A stretch of DNA of 64,000 bases, taken from contig OZ241383.1 in the NCBI GenBank assembly GCA_965200775.1, positions 2,914,001 through 2,978,000 of the forward strand, read 5' to 3'. Below the pieces are notes generated by a model that did no database searches, was not told where the DNA came from, and saw only the letters and a program-made list of their open reading frames with translations. Shown here one piece after another: positions 54,261 to 62,274 of this stretch. Position numbers and translations under genes: made by a program. This DNA is from Poriferisocius sp965200775 (GTDB lineage: Bacteria; Actinomycetota; Acidimicrobiia; Acidimicrobiales; Bin134). Positions within the stretch are counted from its first letter, which is position 1. Each line of letters starts with the position of its first letter.

Positions 54261-55357
54261 GCGGCACTGGAGAAGCACCGACAAGGACGATCTGCGTCGA
54301 CGACGACGGCCGCACCGTGGTCGTGATCGACCAAACGGTGTTGCCACATGTTTTCGCCACCATGAGGCTGACGACTCTCGAAGACGCAGCGGTCGCCATC
54401 GAGACGATGGTTGTTCGAGGGGCACCGTTGATCGGGGCCACAGCGGCTTATGGTGTGGCGCTGGGGCTAGCGGCTGATCCATCGGACGCAGGGTTGGACC
54501 GAGCCGTTACTCGGCTGCTGACAACTCGCCCAACCGCGGTCAATCTGCGCTGGGCCATCCAGGAAATACAAGCGGTGGTGAGCCCCTTGCCGGTCGAAGA
54601 TCGGGTCGATGCGGCCTACGCCAAGGCCGCCGAGATTGCGGATGCTGACGCAGCGATGTGTTCGGCGATCGGTGACCACGGGCTCGGCATCATCGAGAAG
54701 TTGTGGGAGGAGAAGCGACAACAGGGCCGCATCAATGTCCTCACCCACTGCAACGCTGGCCGGCTGGCCACAATCGAATGGGGAACCGCAACCGCACCGA
54801 TCTACAAGGCCGCCGACACGGGAATCCCCATTCACGTCTGGGTCGACGAAACCAGGCCCCGCAACCAGGGAGCCTCGTTGACAGCCTGGGAACTCGCAGA
54901 GCGGGGGGTGCCCCACACACTGATCGTCGACAACGCCGGCGGGCACCTAATGCAACAAGGCTCGGTTGACCTTTGCATCGTCGGGTCCGACCGAACCACC
55001 GCTTCCGGCGATGTCGCCAACAAGATCGGCACATACCTGAAAGCTCTCGCCGCGCACGACAACGGGGTCCCCTTCTACGTGGCGCTTCCTTCATCCAGCA
55101 TCGACTGGACCGTTGATGACGGGTTGACCGAGATTCCCATCGAGTCAAGGGAGCCGGAAGAGGTCACCCACGTCACCGGTCAGACCCCGGACGGACGCCT
55201 CGTCCAAGTGCGCCTGTCGCCGCCGGACACAACCGCTGCCAACGACGCGTTCGACGTCACACCCTCACGGCTGGTAACCGGGATCATCACCGAACGAGGT
55301 GTGGCCCAGGCAAACAAGCAGAGCCTGGCCTCACTATTCCCCGACAAGACAATCTGA
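54257..55357 (+). CDS. mtnA: S-methyl-5-thioribose-1-phosphate isomerase
   Basis: Converts the aldose 1-phosphate to the ketose 1-phosphate (5-methylthioribulose 1-phosphate). The 366-residue protein has VVRGAPLIGATAAYGVALG, the catalytic cysteine in LTHCNAGRLAT and the catalytic aspartate in VGSDRTTASGDVANKIGTY. These are diagnostic and separate it from eIF2B-like relatives. GTG start overlaps mtnK. The following gene is an aldolase-dehydrogenase fusion, not the mtnB-mtnD set, so this cluster does not regenerate methionine by the classical route. Confidence 0.94.
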   Translation: MSGTGEAPTRTICVDDDGRTVVVIDQTVLPHVFATMRLTTLEDAAVAIETMVVRGAPLIGATAAYGVALGLAADPSDAGLDRAVTRLLTTRPTAVNLRWAIQEIQAVVSPLPVEDRVDAAYAKAAEIADADAAMCSAIGDHGLGIIEKLWEEKRQQGRINVLTHCNAGRLATIEWGTATAPIYKAADTGIPIHVWVDETRPRNQGASLTAWELAERGVPHTLIVDNAGGHLMQQGSVDLCIVGSDRTTASGDVANKIGTYLKALAAHDNGVPFYVALPSSSIDWTVDDGLTEIPIESREPEEVTHVTGQTPDGRLVQVRLSPPDTTAANDAFDVTPSRLVTGIITERGVAQANKQSLASLFPDKTI

Positions 55358-55392
55358 ACGCTGCTTCGCGACGGCACCTATAGGAGTACCTG

Positions 55393-57384
55393 ATGTCACT
55401 CACCGTCACGCCCCCCACTTGGGATTCGATCCCGTCGGATGATCTTGATCTTTCGACCCCTATTGGGTCGTGCTGTCATGGGTCACGTCTGCTTGGTCAG
55501 GAGAGCAGTTTCGTGCTTCATGGTGGAGGCAACACGTCGGTAAAGGACCCCTGGGGCGATGTCACAGGGCGATCCGTCGAGGCCCTGCTTGTGAAGGGGT
55601 CTGGATGGGACCTCGCGACGATTGAGCCTGCGGGCTTTGCTCCCCTCCGCATGGAGCGTCTGCTTGAACTGCTTGAGTTGGATATTCTGAGCGATGAGGC
55701 GATGGCGCGGGAGCTCGCGGCCGCCAAGCTCGATCCGACTGCTCCGTCGCCCTCCGTCGAGTCGCTGTTGCACGCGTACATTCCTTTCACGGCCGTCCAG
55801 CACTCGCATGCAGACGTGATCGTGGCCCTTACCAACACAGCGAACGGCGAAAGCAACGTCCGCGAGGTCTTCGGCGATGACGTGGTCGTGATTCCCTACG
55901 TCATGCCGGGGTTCGATCTCGCTCGTGTTGTGCGGGAGCTTTGGCCGGAGCAGTACCACGCCGGCACGAAGGGAATGGTGCTGCTGAACCACGGTCTGTT
56001 TACGTTTGCCGACACGACGAGGGCAGCGTTCGATCAGCACATGGCGCTCATTATGCGGGCCCAGCGATGGCTCCAGGACCGGCCGGCTCGCCAAAACCCA
56101 CGCAATGCACCTCGACTTGTGCCGTCTCCTCGCAGGGTTTCTGCTCTTCGGAGCGCGTTGAGCGATGTGGCGGGAAAGCCGATGATCGTGACCCAGCATG
56201 TTGACGCTGCTGTGGCGGAGTTCGTTGCTCGTCCAGATCTGCAGGAGGTTGCCAGCCGAGGTCCGATCACGCCCGATCATGTGATCCGGACCAAGCGGAT
56301 TCCGATGATCGGTACCGACGTTGGCGGCTACGCCGAGGCATACCGTGGGTACTTTGACGCACACGAGTCGCGGTCTACCCAAGAGCTTTCTGTTCTTGAT
56401 CCTGCGCCCAGAGTTGTGCTCGACCCGGAACTCGGCATGTTGACGGTAGGTGCGACTGCTAAGGACTCTGCGATTGCCAATGACATCTACCGGCACACGA
56501 TGGATGTGATCGCCGTCGCCGAGGATCGTCTAGGCGGCTACGTCGCCCTTGGTGAGGGTGACCTCTTCGATGTCGAGTATTGGGAACTCGAGCAGGCCAA
56601 GCTTCGGCTGGGCGGCCAACGTCCCGCTCTGGCCGGCCAAGTGGCATTCGTGACAGGTGCTGCCTCGGGGATCGGCCGAGCGTGCGCGCAGGCGCTGCTC
56701 AATGCAGGTGTAGCTGTTGTCGGGGTTGACATGGATCCGTCGGTCGCCATGACTTCCGATGCTCAGGCATATCTCGGTGTCGAATGCAATGTGACTAGCC
56801 GGGACGACATCACAGCCGCGATTTCGGCCGGTGTCTCCAGATTCGGAGGGATCGACATTCTGGTTGTTGCGGCCGGGGTGTTTCCTGCCAGCGAACTCAT
56901 CGCCAACCTCGACGACGACCAGTGGCGCAAGGCGATGTCGGTGAATGTCGACTCGGTTTCGGTGCTGCTGCGCGAGATCTACCCCTATCTGTGCGATTCT
57001 CCGACCAATGGACAGGTCGTGATCATCGGTTCGAAGAACGCGCCGGCACCTGGACCCGGTGCTGCCGCCTACTCCGCCTCAAAGGCAGCTCTCACGCAGC
57101 TTGCGCGAGTGTGCGCTCTGGAATGGGCTGAAGACCGCATACGCGTGAACGTCATACACCCCGATGCCGTTTTCGACACCGCTTTGTGGTCGCCAGAACT
57201 CATTGCCGAACGCGCATCCAAGTACGCCATGACGCCAGAGCAGTACAAGACCCGCAACCTCCTTGGGACGGAGGTGCGCTCAGCGACGGTCGCGGAACTC
57301 ACGGTTGCCCTCTGTGGCCCCGCTTTCGCGGCGACCACCGGTGCCCAGATCCCGATCGACGGAGGAAGCGACCGCGTGATCTAA
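55393..57384 (+). CDS. Bifunctional class II aldolase / short-chain dehydrogenase fusion
   Basis: A 663-residue two-domain protein. Residues 1-400 are a zinc class II aldolase of the RhaD/FucA type: HGGGNTSVKDPWG, metal ligands in VQHSHADVIVAL (His137, His139) and NHGLFTFAD (His200). Residues 410-663 are a short-chain dehydrogenase with cofactor motif VTGAASGIGRA (421-431) and YSASK (Tyr560, Lys564). The same fusion is known for rhamnulose-1-phosphate aldolase/lactaldehyde dehydrogenase (RhaEW). Behind mtnK and mtnA the likely substrate is 5-methylthioribulose- or 5-deoxyribulose-1-phosphate, giving dihydroxyacetone phosphate and an aldehyde that the second domain would oxidise or reduce. It starts 36 bases after mtnA. 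Confidence 0.88.
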   Translation: MSLTVTPPTWDSIPSDDLDLSTPIGSCCHGSRLLGQESSFVLHGGGNTSVKDPWGDVTGRSVEALLVKGSGWDLATIEPAGFAPLRMERLLELLELDILSDEAMARELAAAKLDPTAPSPSVESLLHAYIPFTAVQHSHADVIVALTNTANGESNVREVFGDDVVVIPYVMPGFDLARVVRELWPEQYHAGTKGMVLLNHGLFTFADTTRAAFDQHMALIMRAQRWLQDRPARQNPRNAPRLVPSPRRVSALRSALSDVAGKPMIVTQHVDAAVAEFVARPDLQEVASRGPITPDHVIRTKRIPMIGTDVGGYAEAYRGYFDAHESRSTQELSVLDPAPRVVLDPELGMLTVGATAKDSAIANDIYRHTMDVIAVAEDRLGGYVALGEGDLFDVEYWELEQAKLRLGGQRPALAGQVAFVTGAASGIGRACAQALLNAGVAVVGVDMDPSVAMTSDAQAYLGVECNVTSRDDITAAISAGVSRFGGIDILVVAAGVFPASELIANLDDDQWRKAMSVNVDSVSVLLREIYPYLCDSPTNGQVVIIGSKNAPAPGPGAAAYSASKAALTQLARVCALEWAEDRIRVNVIHPDAVFDTALWSPELIAERASKYAMTPEQYKTRNLLGTEVRSATVAELTVALCGPAFAATTGAQIPIDGGSDRVI

Positions 57385-57537
57385 CCCGACGGCGGTCGCT
57401 GACCCGGCCGTTTGTCCACCCCGCCGGTGTGGGTGTGGCCGCTCCAGCACACTCTCTGCGCCCGACCCTCCGGCTACTCTCTGATGAGAGTCGTCCGCCT
57501 CTACGTCACTCACACTCACGATTCTTCAGGAGTTTGC

Positions 57538-58128
57538 ATGCCTCGGTCTGCACTGTTTGCCATCGACTTCGCAGCCATCATCGTCCTGGTCTTCGCCCTT
57601 TACTTCCCGCGCCATCGCCGCAAGGAACTCGTGGTGGCCTATCTGGCCGTAAACGTGGGCGTGCTCGCCGTCGCCGACGCGCTGAGCGAATCGGGAATCA
57701 ACGTGGGTCTCGGACTCGGGCTGTTCGGCGTGTTGTCGATCATCCAGTTGCGGTCGGCGCAGCTCGAGCAGGACGAGGTGGCCTACTACTTCGCGTCGTT
57801 GGCGCTCGGCCTGATCGGTGGTTTGGCGGTGGGTCCCGATTGGCTCACCCCGACACTTATGGGCGTCATAGTCGTCGTGATGTTCGTAGCGGATCATCCC
57901 AGGCTGTTCGCCCGCTATCGCACCCAGGTTGTCAACCTCGATGGGGCGTACACCGATGAGTCGGAGCTTCGGGAATATCTCGAGGAGCTGCTCAGCGCTC
58001 GTGTGCATCGGCTGAAAGTGCGCAGGGTGGACCTGGTCAACGACACCACCAACGTGGAGGTTCGCTTCCAGTACCACGACACCCCGGCGGACGCCGGTTC
58101 GGTTTCCCCCGGGGTGGAATCCCCGTAG
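57538..58128 (+). CDS. DUF4956 membrane protein
   Basis: A 196-residue protein with four hydrophobic helices in the first 120 residues (FAIDFAAIIVLVFALYF; VAYLAVNVGVLAVADAL; GLGLGLFGVLSIIQLR; ALGLIGGLAVGP) and a charged cytosolic C-terminal domain containing ELREYLEELLSARVHRLKVR. This matches DUF4956. ATG 57538 follows caggag. The last base is shared with the GTG of the VTC-domain gene, so the two are co-translated. DUF4956 and VTC genes are frequently paired, suggesting a membrane polyphosphate-related system. Confidence 0.82.
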   Translation: MPRSALFAIDFAAIIVLVFALYFPRHRRKELVVAYLAVNVGVLAVADALSESGINVGLGLGLFGVLSIIQLRSAQLEQDEVAYYFASLALGLIGGLAVGPDWLTPTLMGVIVVVMFVADHPRLFARYRTQVVNLDGAYTDESELREYLEELLSARVHRLKVRRVDLVNDTTNVEVRFQYHDTPADAGSVSPGVESP

Positions 58129-58910
58129 TGAACCCTGAGGTGGAAGCGGCACTGAATGGCCTGGACCCGGTCGTGCTGGCCGAACTGGACGCCGCCGCCC
58201 CGTTCCTGACTCGCGAGGACCGCAAGTACATCGTCGGGCCCGGCGATCTCGCAGGGGTGTTGGCGGCTGTTCCCGGTGGCACAAGGGTGTTGGAGACCGA
58301 GTTCGGCCGCCGGGCCCGTTATGAGTCGATCTATCTCGATACCCCTGCGTTCGATACCTATCTGCTTGCGGCCCGCCGCCGCCCCGGTCGGTTCAAGGTG
58401 CGCCTGCGCAGCTACCTCGACTCGGGCCTGACCGTGGCGGAGGTCAAGACGACGGATCGCAGAGGGAGGAGCGTGAAGCACCGCAGGACGCTTGCGGGGG
58501 ATCCCGACATCGCGATCGGCTTGGTTCGCGACTTCGCCGGGGAGTTCGAGCAGTGCGCCCCCTACGTGGCTGAGCTTGAACCCTCCCTCACCAGCCGGTT
58601 TCACCGATCCACCCTGCTGCTTGCGGACCACACGGGTCGGGTGACCATAGACGCCGACTTTCGAGCCACGGCTCGGTGTGGAGCCGGCACGGGGCTCGGT
58701 GACCTACTGGTGGTCGAGACCAAGACCAGCGGCAAGCCCTCGCCTATCGACCGCCTGCTGTGGAGTGCGGGGTATCGGCCGGTGAGGTTCTCCAAGTACT
58801 CGACGGCACTGGCCGCCATCTACCCCGACCTCCCCTCCAACCGCTGGCACCGCGTCCTCTCTTGCCTGACTTCGCCCACTCTCCCCAAGAGCCCTGCCCC
58901 CACACCTTGA
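58128..58910 (+). CDS. VTC-domain (polyphosphate polymerase-like) protein
   Basis: A 260-residue protein with the VTC triphosphate-tunnel fold: an early REDRKYIV, then YESIYLDTPAFDTYLLA, basic strands RRRPGRFKVRLRSY, VAEVKTTDRRGRSVKHRR and VETKTSGKPSPIDRLLW near the end. Rows of Lys/Arg and Glu line the tunnel in this family, which polymerises phosphate in yeast Vtc4. Bacterial members are less well studied. GTG 58128 start overlaps DUF4956 by one base. Confidence 0.82.
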   Translation: MNPEVEAALNGLDPVVLAELDAAAPFLTREDRKYIVGPGDLAGVLAAVPGGTRVLETEFGRRARYESIYLDTPAFDTYLLAARRRPGRFKVRLRSYLDSGLTVAEVKTTDRRGRSVKHRRTLAGDPDIAIGLVRDFAGEFEQCAPYVAELEPSLTSRFHRSTLLLADHTGRVTIDADFRATARCGAGTGLGDLLVVETKTSGKPSPIDRLLWSAGYRPVRFSKYSTALAAIYPDLPSNRWHRVLSCLTSPTLPKSPAPTP

Positions 58911-58964
58911 GATGGCTACGAATATGCCTGTCCTGATGTGGGACAAATGTGGCATGGTCGTGGC

Positions 58965-59204
58965 ATGGCACGCACGAGGTTGAGCACGACAGTGGACAGC
59001 GCATTGTTGGAGGATGCGCGTGGCACCGCTCCCGGAGCCAACGATGCCGAGCTGATTGATGCCGCTTTGGCAGCTCTGCTGCGCCAGTACCGGCGGTTTG
59101 CGGTGGATCAGGCGTATGCCGCCGCCTATGACGCCCACCCGATAGATGAGCCCGATGAGTGGGGTTATCTGGCCTCATTCCGGGATGCGGCGGGGTCAAC
59201 CTAG
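58965..59204 (+). CDS. MazE-like antitoxin
   Basis: A 79-residue protein starting at ATG 58965. The first part MARTRLSTTVDSALLEDAR reads as a ribbon-helix-helix-type DNA-binding start, and the rest is an acidic tail (PIDEPDEWGYLASF) suited to wrap a toxin. The stop TAG shares its last base with the toxin GTG. The earlier frame start at 58938 has no ribosome-binding advantage. Confidence 0.75.
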   Translation: MARTRLSTTVDSALLEDARGTAPGANDAELIDAALAALLRQYRRFAVDQAYAAAYDAHPIDEPDEWGYLASFRDAAGST

Positions 59205-59524
59205 TGGGCTACCCGAGAAGAGGTGAGGTGTGGTGGTGCGAACCGCCCGGAGCAGGACGGCGCCCGGTGGTCGTCTTGGCCCGTGATGCGGCGATCCCTC
59301 GGCTGGGTCGGGCACTCGTAGCACCATGTACCACAACAATTCGTGGGCTACCGAGCGAGGTGGTTCTTGAGCCTTGGGAGGACCCGGTACCTCTAGTGAG
59401 CGCTGTTAGTCTCGACTCCGTTGAGTCAGTTTCGGTCGGCGTGTTCATCGAGCATATGGGTGTCCTGACCGGAGTTCGTATGGAACAGATCTGTGCAGCG
59501 CTGTCGGTGGCAACCGATTGTTGA
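59204..59524 (+). CDS. MazF/PemK-family endoribonuclease toxin
   Basis: A 106-residue protein starting GTG 59204. YPRRGEVWWCEPPGAGRRPVVV is the MazF opening with RGEVWW and RRPVVV. The central TTTIRGLPSEVVLEP and the closing VSLDSVESVSVG correspond to the catalytic and structural strands. MazF toxins cut mRNA or tRNA at short motifs. Co-translation with the upstream antitoxin supports an intact pair. Confidence 0.85.
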   Translation: MGYPRRGEVWWCEPPGAGRRPVVVLARDAAIPRLGRALVAPCTTTIRGLPSEVVLEPWEDPVPLVSAVSLDSVESVSVGVFIEHMGVLTGVRMEQICAALSVATDC

Positions 59525-59591
59525 CGAACTTCAAGTGAGACACTGCTGGGCGGGCTTCCGTTCTCGTCTGGGTGACGCCGTGCTTGCTCTC

Positions 59592-59774
59592 GTGACTTGG
59601 GAGTTTCACATCAACGGAAGCGATCTCGCCTGCATCAGCATCAAGCCGTCAACCTGCCCGGCATAAGAGCGCAAAGGCGACGTAGAGACCTTCTGGAACC
59701 GCACCCCAGTAGGCACCATCGCTGTCACCGATCCCACCGAGCGGGACCGCATCATCGCCAGACGGTGGGGTTGA
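59592..59774 (+). pseudogene. C-terminal relic of an AlbA_2-type ATP-/DNA-binding protein
   Basis: One frame reads INGSDLACISIKPSTCPA, TAA (59664-59666), ERKGDVETFWNRTPVGTIA and a last helix ending IIARRWG before TGA 59772-59774. The order (substrate strand, x-R-x-GDxExFxxRT, terminal helix ending RWG) is that of the end of AlbA_2/helix-turn-helix ATP-binding proteins common near defence genes. The N-terminal part is missing and a nonsense codon splits the rest. The remaining bases of 59525-59784 show nothing more. Confidence 0.5.
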
Positions 59775-59784
59775 CCGATGTTCG

Positions 59785-60222
59785 CTACCTTGGCAGTTCT
59801 ACCAGGGCAGTGCGGCCCTTACGTTGGAGCCAAACCCGATGGCCTTGTGGATGCGCCGAGAGTTGGTTGATCCATGAGTTGTAGCGCCGGGTGATTTGAC
59901 GGTGTTGTTCTTGGAGGCCACGTACCTGCCAATTGAACACGATCAACTCCACTCCTACTTGAGCCAGAAGGCTGCTGCGGACCCAACGACCGCGGAAGTC
60001 GCTGTCGCAGGTGACAAGAACGCGGTTTTTGGCCTCGCACCATCGAGCGACGGTTTCATCATCTGCACCGGACCGGCCCTGCTGCTTGCCTTCAAGGCCC
60101 GGCACCTTGGAGATGTGGATGAAGGGTGCGCCAACGATGCTGAGCGCCTCGGCGACCCTATATGACAGGTTCTCGTCGAGGCAGAATCTGATGTCCTCAG
60201 GCTGCCGTCGCGTACTGGGCAA
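59785..60222 (-). CDS. DUF5615 PIN-like toxin
   Basis: A 145-residue protein with a Mut7-C/PIN-like fold: FCLDENLSYRVAEAL at the start, DDETVARWCEAKNRVLVTCD in the middle and DSDFRGRWV. These hold the acidic residues expected of DUF5615 nucleases. The start is a TTG at 60222 that overlaps the DUF433 gene by 26 bases; no ATG lies ahead of the first conserved strand. Partner of the DUF433 antitoxin; together they form a VapBC-like module. Confidence 0.75.
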   Translation of the reverse strand: MPSTRRQPEDIRFCLDENLSYRVAEALSIVGAPFIHISKVPGLEGKQQGRSGADDETVARWCEAKNRVLVTCDSDFRGRWVRSSLLAQVGVELIVFNWQVRGLQEQHRQITRRYNSWINQLSAHPQGHRVWLQRKGRTALVELPR

Positions 60223-60853
60223 CGCCGTCCACCTGTCTGATGCTCAGGCCGTACCAGTCGGCCACCTCCTGGGGTGTCCCTACCTCGAGGTTCTCAACGA
60301 TAGTGTCGACGGTGACGCGGGTCCCTCGTACCACGGGGGCTCCGAACTGCACCGTGGGGTCAATTTCGATCCACTCCGAGATGTCCCATGCCACGGCTCT
60401 GTCGTGTTCGTAGCGAATCTCTCGGGCGAAGGTAGAGATGATCTCTTGAAACACGACCTGGTTGGGTCGATTACCGATGACTTCCTCGGTGACGCCGTTG
60501 ACGTCGACCCAGACGGAAGCGCCATCGGTGAAAAAAAGTCGGTGAGCGAACGGGCGAAGCAGCTCGGGGTGGCGTTCGCGCAGGGCGGCTTCGACCTTGC
60601 GGACTTTCTGCAGGGACACTTTCTCGGCCCGGAACCGACGGACAACCTCGAGACTGACGAGATCGTGGAATGACAGGATTTCGGGTTCGCCGGCTTCGTC
60701 GTGGGTAGCGGGGGTGAGGCCGCTGTCCATCCAGCTCCTCAGCTTGCGGGACTCTGCGTCACCGTGGCGGCCGATGATCGCAGCAGCCTGGGGGAACGAG
60801 TAAATCCCCGTGCCAAAAGTCGTGATGGGGAGGTCCTGCGATTTGGTAGTCAT
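60197..60853 (-). CDS. DUF433 antitoxin with an N-terminal MerR-like domain
   Basis: A 218-residue protein starting at ATG 60853 behind a strong ggaggtgg site. Residues 1-110 include a helix-turn-helix (GIYSFPQAAAIIGRHGDAES then KLRSWMDSG). Residues 150-218 are the DUF433 domain with PVVRGTRVTVDTIVENLEVG and TPQEVADWYGLSIRQVDG. Typical DUF433 antitoxins are only about 75 residues, so this is a fused, longer form that likely both represses the operon and neutralises the DUF5615 toxin. Confidence 0.8.
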   Translation of the reverse strand: MTTKSQDLPITTFGTGIYSFPQAAAIIGRHGDAESRKLRSWMDSGLTPATHDEAGEPEILSFHDLVSLEVVRRFRAEKVSLQKVRKVEAALRERHPELLRPFAHRLFFTDGASVWVDVNGVTEEVIGNRPNQVVFQEIISTFAREIRYEHDRAVAWDISEWIEIDPTVQFGAPVVRGTRVTVDTIVENLEVGTPQEVADWYGLSIRQVDGVAQYATAA

Positions 60854-60916
60854 GGGGTCCACCTCCAGGGTACTGCGCTCTGTGTCGGCCAACGCTGATG
60901 ATATTGGGCGACAGCG

Positions 60917-60983
60917 ACAATTGTTACAGAAATCCAGCTTGACTGCGCTTTGGAGTAACGATTGTCCTCTGGGTAGCTATAGT
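60917..60983. promoter_or_regulatory. Inverted-repeat operator and probable promoter before the HTH-ImmA/IrrE gene
   Basis: ACAATTGTTAC (60917-60927) and GTAACGATTGT (60955-60965) are inverted repeats with one mismatch, 27 bases apart. A good -10 hexamer TATAGT follows at 60978-60983. The arrangement lies between the divergent DUF433 gene and the XRE-type gene, so the XRE protein is a candidate for binding here and repressing itself. Confidence 0.5.
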
Positions 60984-61080
60984 GGCCACATAGCAACAGG
61001 CAGGTCGAACCCGGCAGGTGCCTTCTGGCGGCAACTGCGGTGTTCGACGCAGCTTGGGATGGTCTTGACAGGGAGGTGAC

Positions 61081-62274
61081 ATGAGTCCGGACGGGGCAGG
61101 GCTGGCGAGGGCTCGGGGAAGCGTCGGCTTCTCTCAGGACGATGTGGCTCGATTCGTTGGCGTCAACCGGGCGATGGTGAGCTACTGGGAGACGGGCAGT
61201 CGGCGGCCGAACGACAGGCAGCTTGCGGCGCTGGCTCGCCTCTACGGCGTTTCGATCGCTGAGCTCTTAATGGATGAGGTCTCGTTGGAGCCGGACTATG
61301 CCGAGATGCTGTTCCGGTCCGAGAAGGGGCTGCCGGCGAGTGCGCTGCCCGGTTTGCGCGACTTCACCGACTTCCTGGACTTCTATGGAGAACTAGCTGC
61401 TGAGATGCGCCATGACATCCATGGACTGAAGCACTCGCCGTTCATCGAGTCGCGCCACTTTCAGACGCAGGATGATGCCCGCCGCAAGGCCGAGGAAGTG
61501 CGCTCCTGGCTGCGCGTCGGCTTGGGTCCCGTTCCTGATATCGACGAGGTTGCGGAACGGCTTGGGATCACGGTCTTTCGCGCCGACCTGGGTGAGGACA
61601 TCCGGACCGGGATCTCCGGCGGGTTCCTCCGCCACGAGAAGGTCGGCTTCGCCATCGTCATCAACACGATGATGACCCCCGGGCGTCAACGATTCAGCGT
61701 CGCCCACGAGCTTGCCCACGCGTTGTTCCACAGCAAGGGAGTGAGCCTGAGCACCCAGCGGCGGGACGCGAACGAGAAGTTTGCCGACTTCTTCGCCTCG
61801 GAGTTCCTCATGCCAACCGAGGGGCTTAGGCGGCTGCTGGAGGAGTACGGAATGTCGGGCAAGATCGACGATCCGGCCGATGCAGTGCGTATCCAGCGAT
61901 CATTCAATGTCTCGTGGGCGATGACTTTGGTAAGGCTCCGCCAGGCGAAGCTCGTGACCAGCCAGACGTACTCCGACTTCAGCCATGTGCGGCCGGTCCT
62001 GCTAGCTCGGCGCCTCGGCTACGAGACCACCGACGACGAGTACGGTCCCGATCGCCGCGCCTGGCGGATAGCTCGATTCCCTCGCCGTTTCTGGCGCCTG
62101 GCCCGTGCTGCCGTCCATCAATCGGTTTTGTCGGTGCCAACTCTGGCGGCCCACACGAAGCTGACGCTTCCCGAGGTGACATCAATCGTTGCCGACGCCG
62201 ACTACTCGGAGGTTGAGGAGGAGGACGTCCGGCGGGAACTCGATGACTTTGAACAGTCCCGTGTCTTCTCATGA
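61081..62274 (+). CDS. XRE-type HTH and ImmA/IrrE metallopeptidase fusion
   Basis: A 397-residue protein from ATG 61081 with a strong gggaggtgac site. Residues 8-65 are an XRE helix-turn-helix (SVGFSQDDVARFVGVNRAMV then SYWETGSRRPNDRQLAALA). The central region carries the zinc-peptidase motif VAHELAHALFH near residue 215, followed by NEKFADFFASEFLMP. ImmA/IrrE enzymes cleave repressors or act as stress-activated antitoxin partners. The gene overlaps the downstream PIN gene by 32 bases, which indicates a linked module in which this protein is the regulator or antitoxin. Confidence 0.88.
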   Translation: MSPDGAGLARARGSVGFSQDDVARFVGVNRAMVSYWETGSRRPNDRQLAALARLYGVSIAELLMDEVSLEPDYAEMLFRSEKGLPASALPGLRDFTDFLDFYGELAAEMRHDIHGLKHSPFIESRHFQTQDDARRKAEEVRSWLRVGLGPVPDIDEVAERLGITVFRADLGEDIRTGISGGFLRHEKVGFAIVINTMMTPGRQRFSVAHELAHALFHSKGVSLSTQRRDANEKFADFFASEFLMPTEGLRRLLEEYGMSGKIDDPADAVRIQRSFNVSWAMTLVRLRQAKLVTSQTYSDFSHVRPVLLARRLGYETTDDEYGPDRRAWRIARFPRRFWRLARAAVHQSVLSVPTLAAHTKLTLPEVTSIVADADYSEVEEEDVRRELDDFEQSRVFS

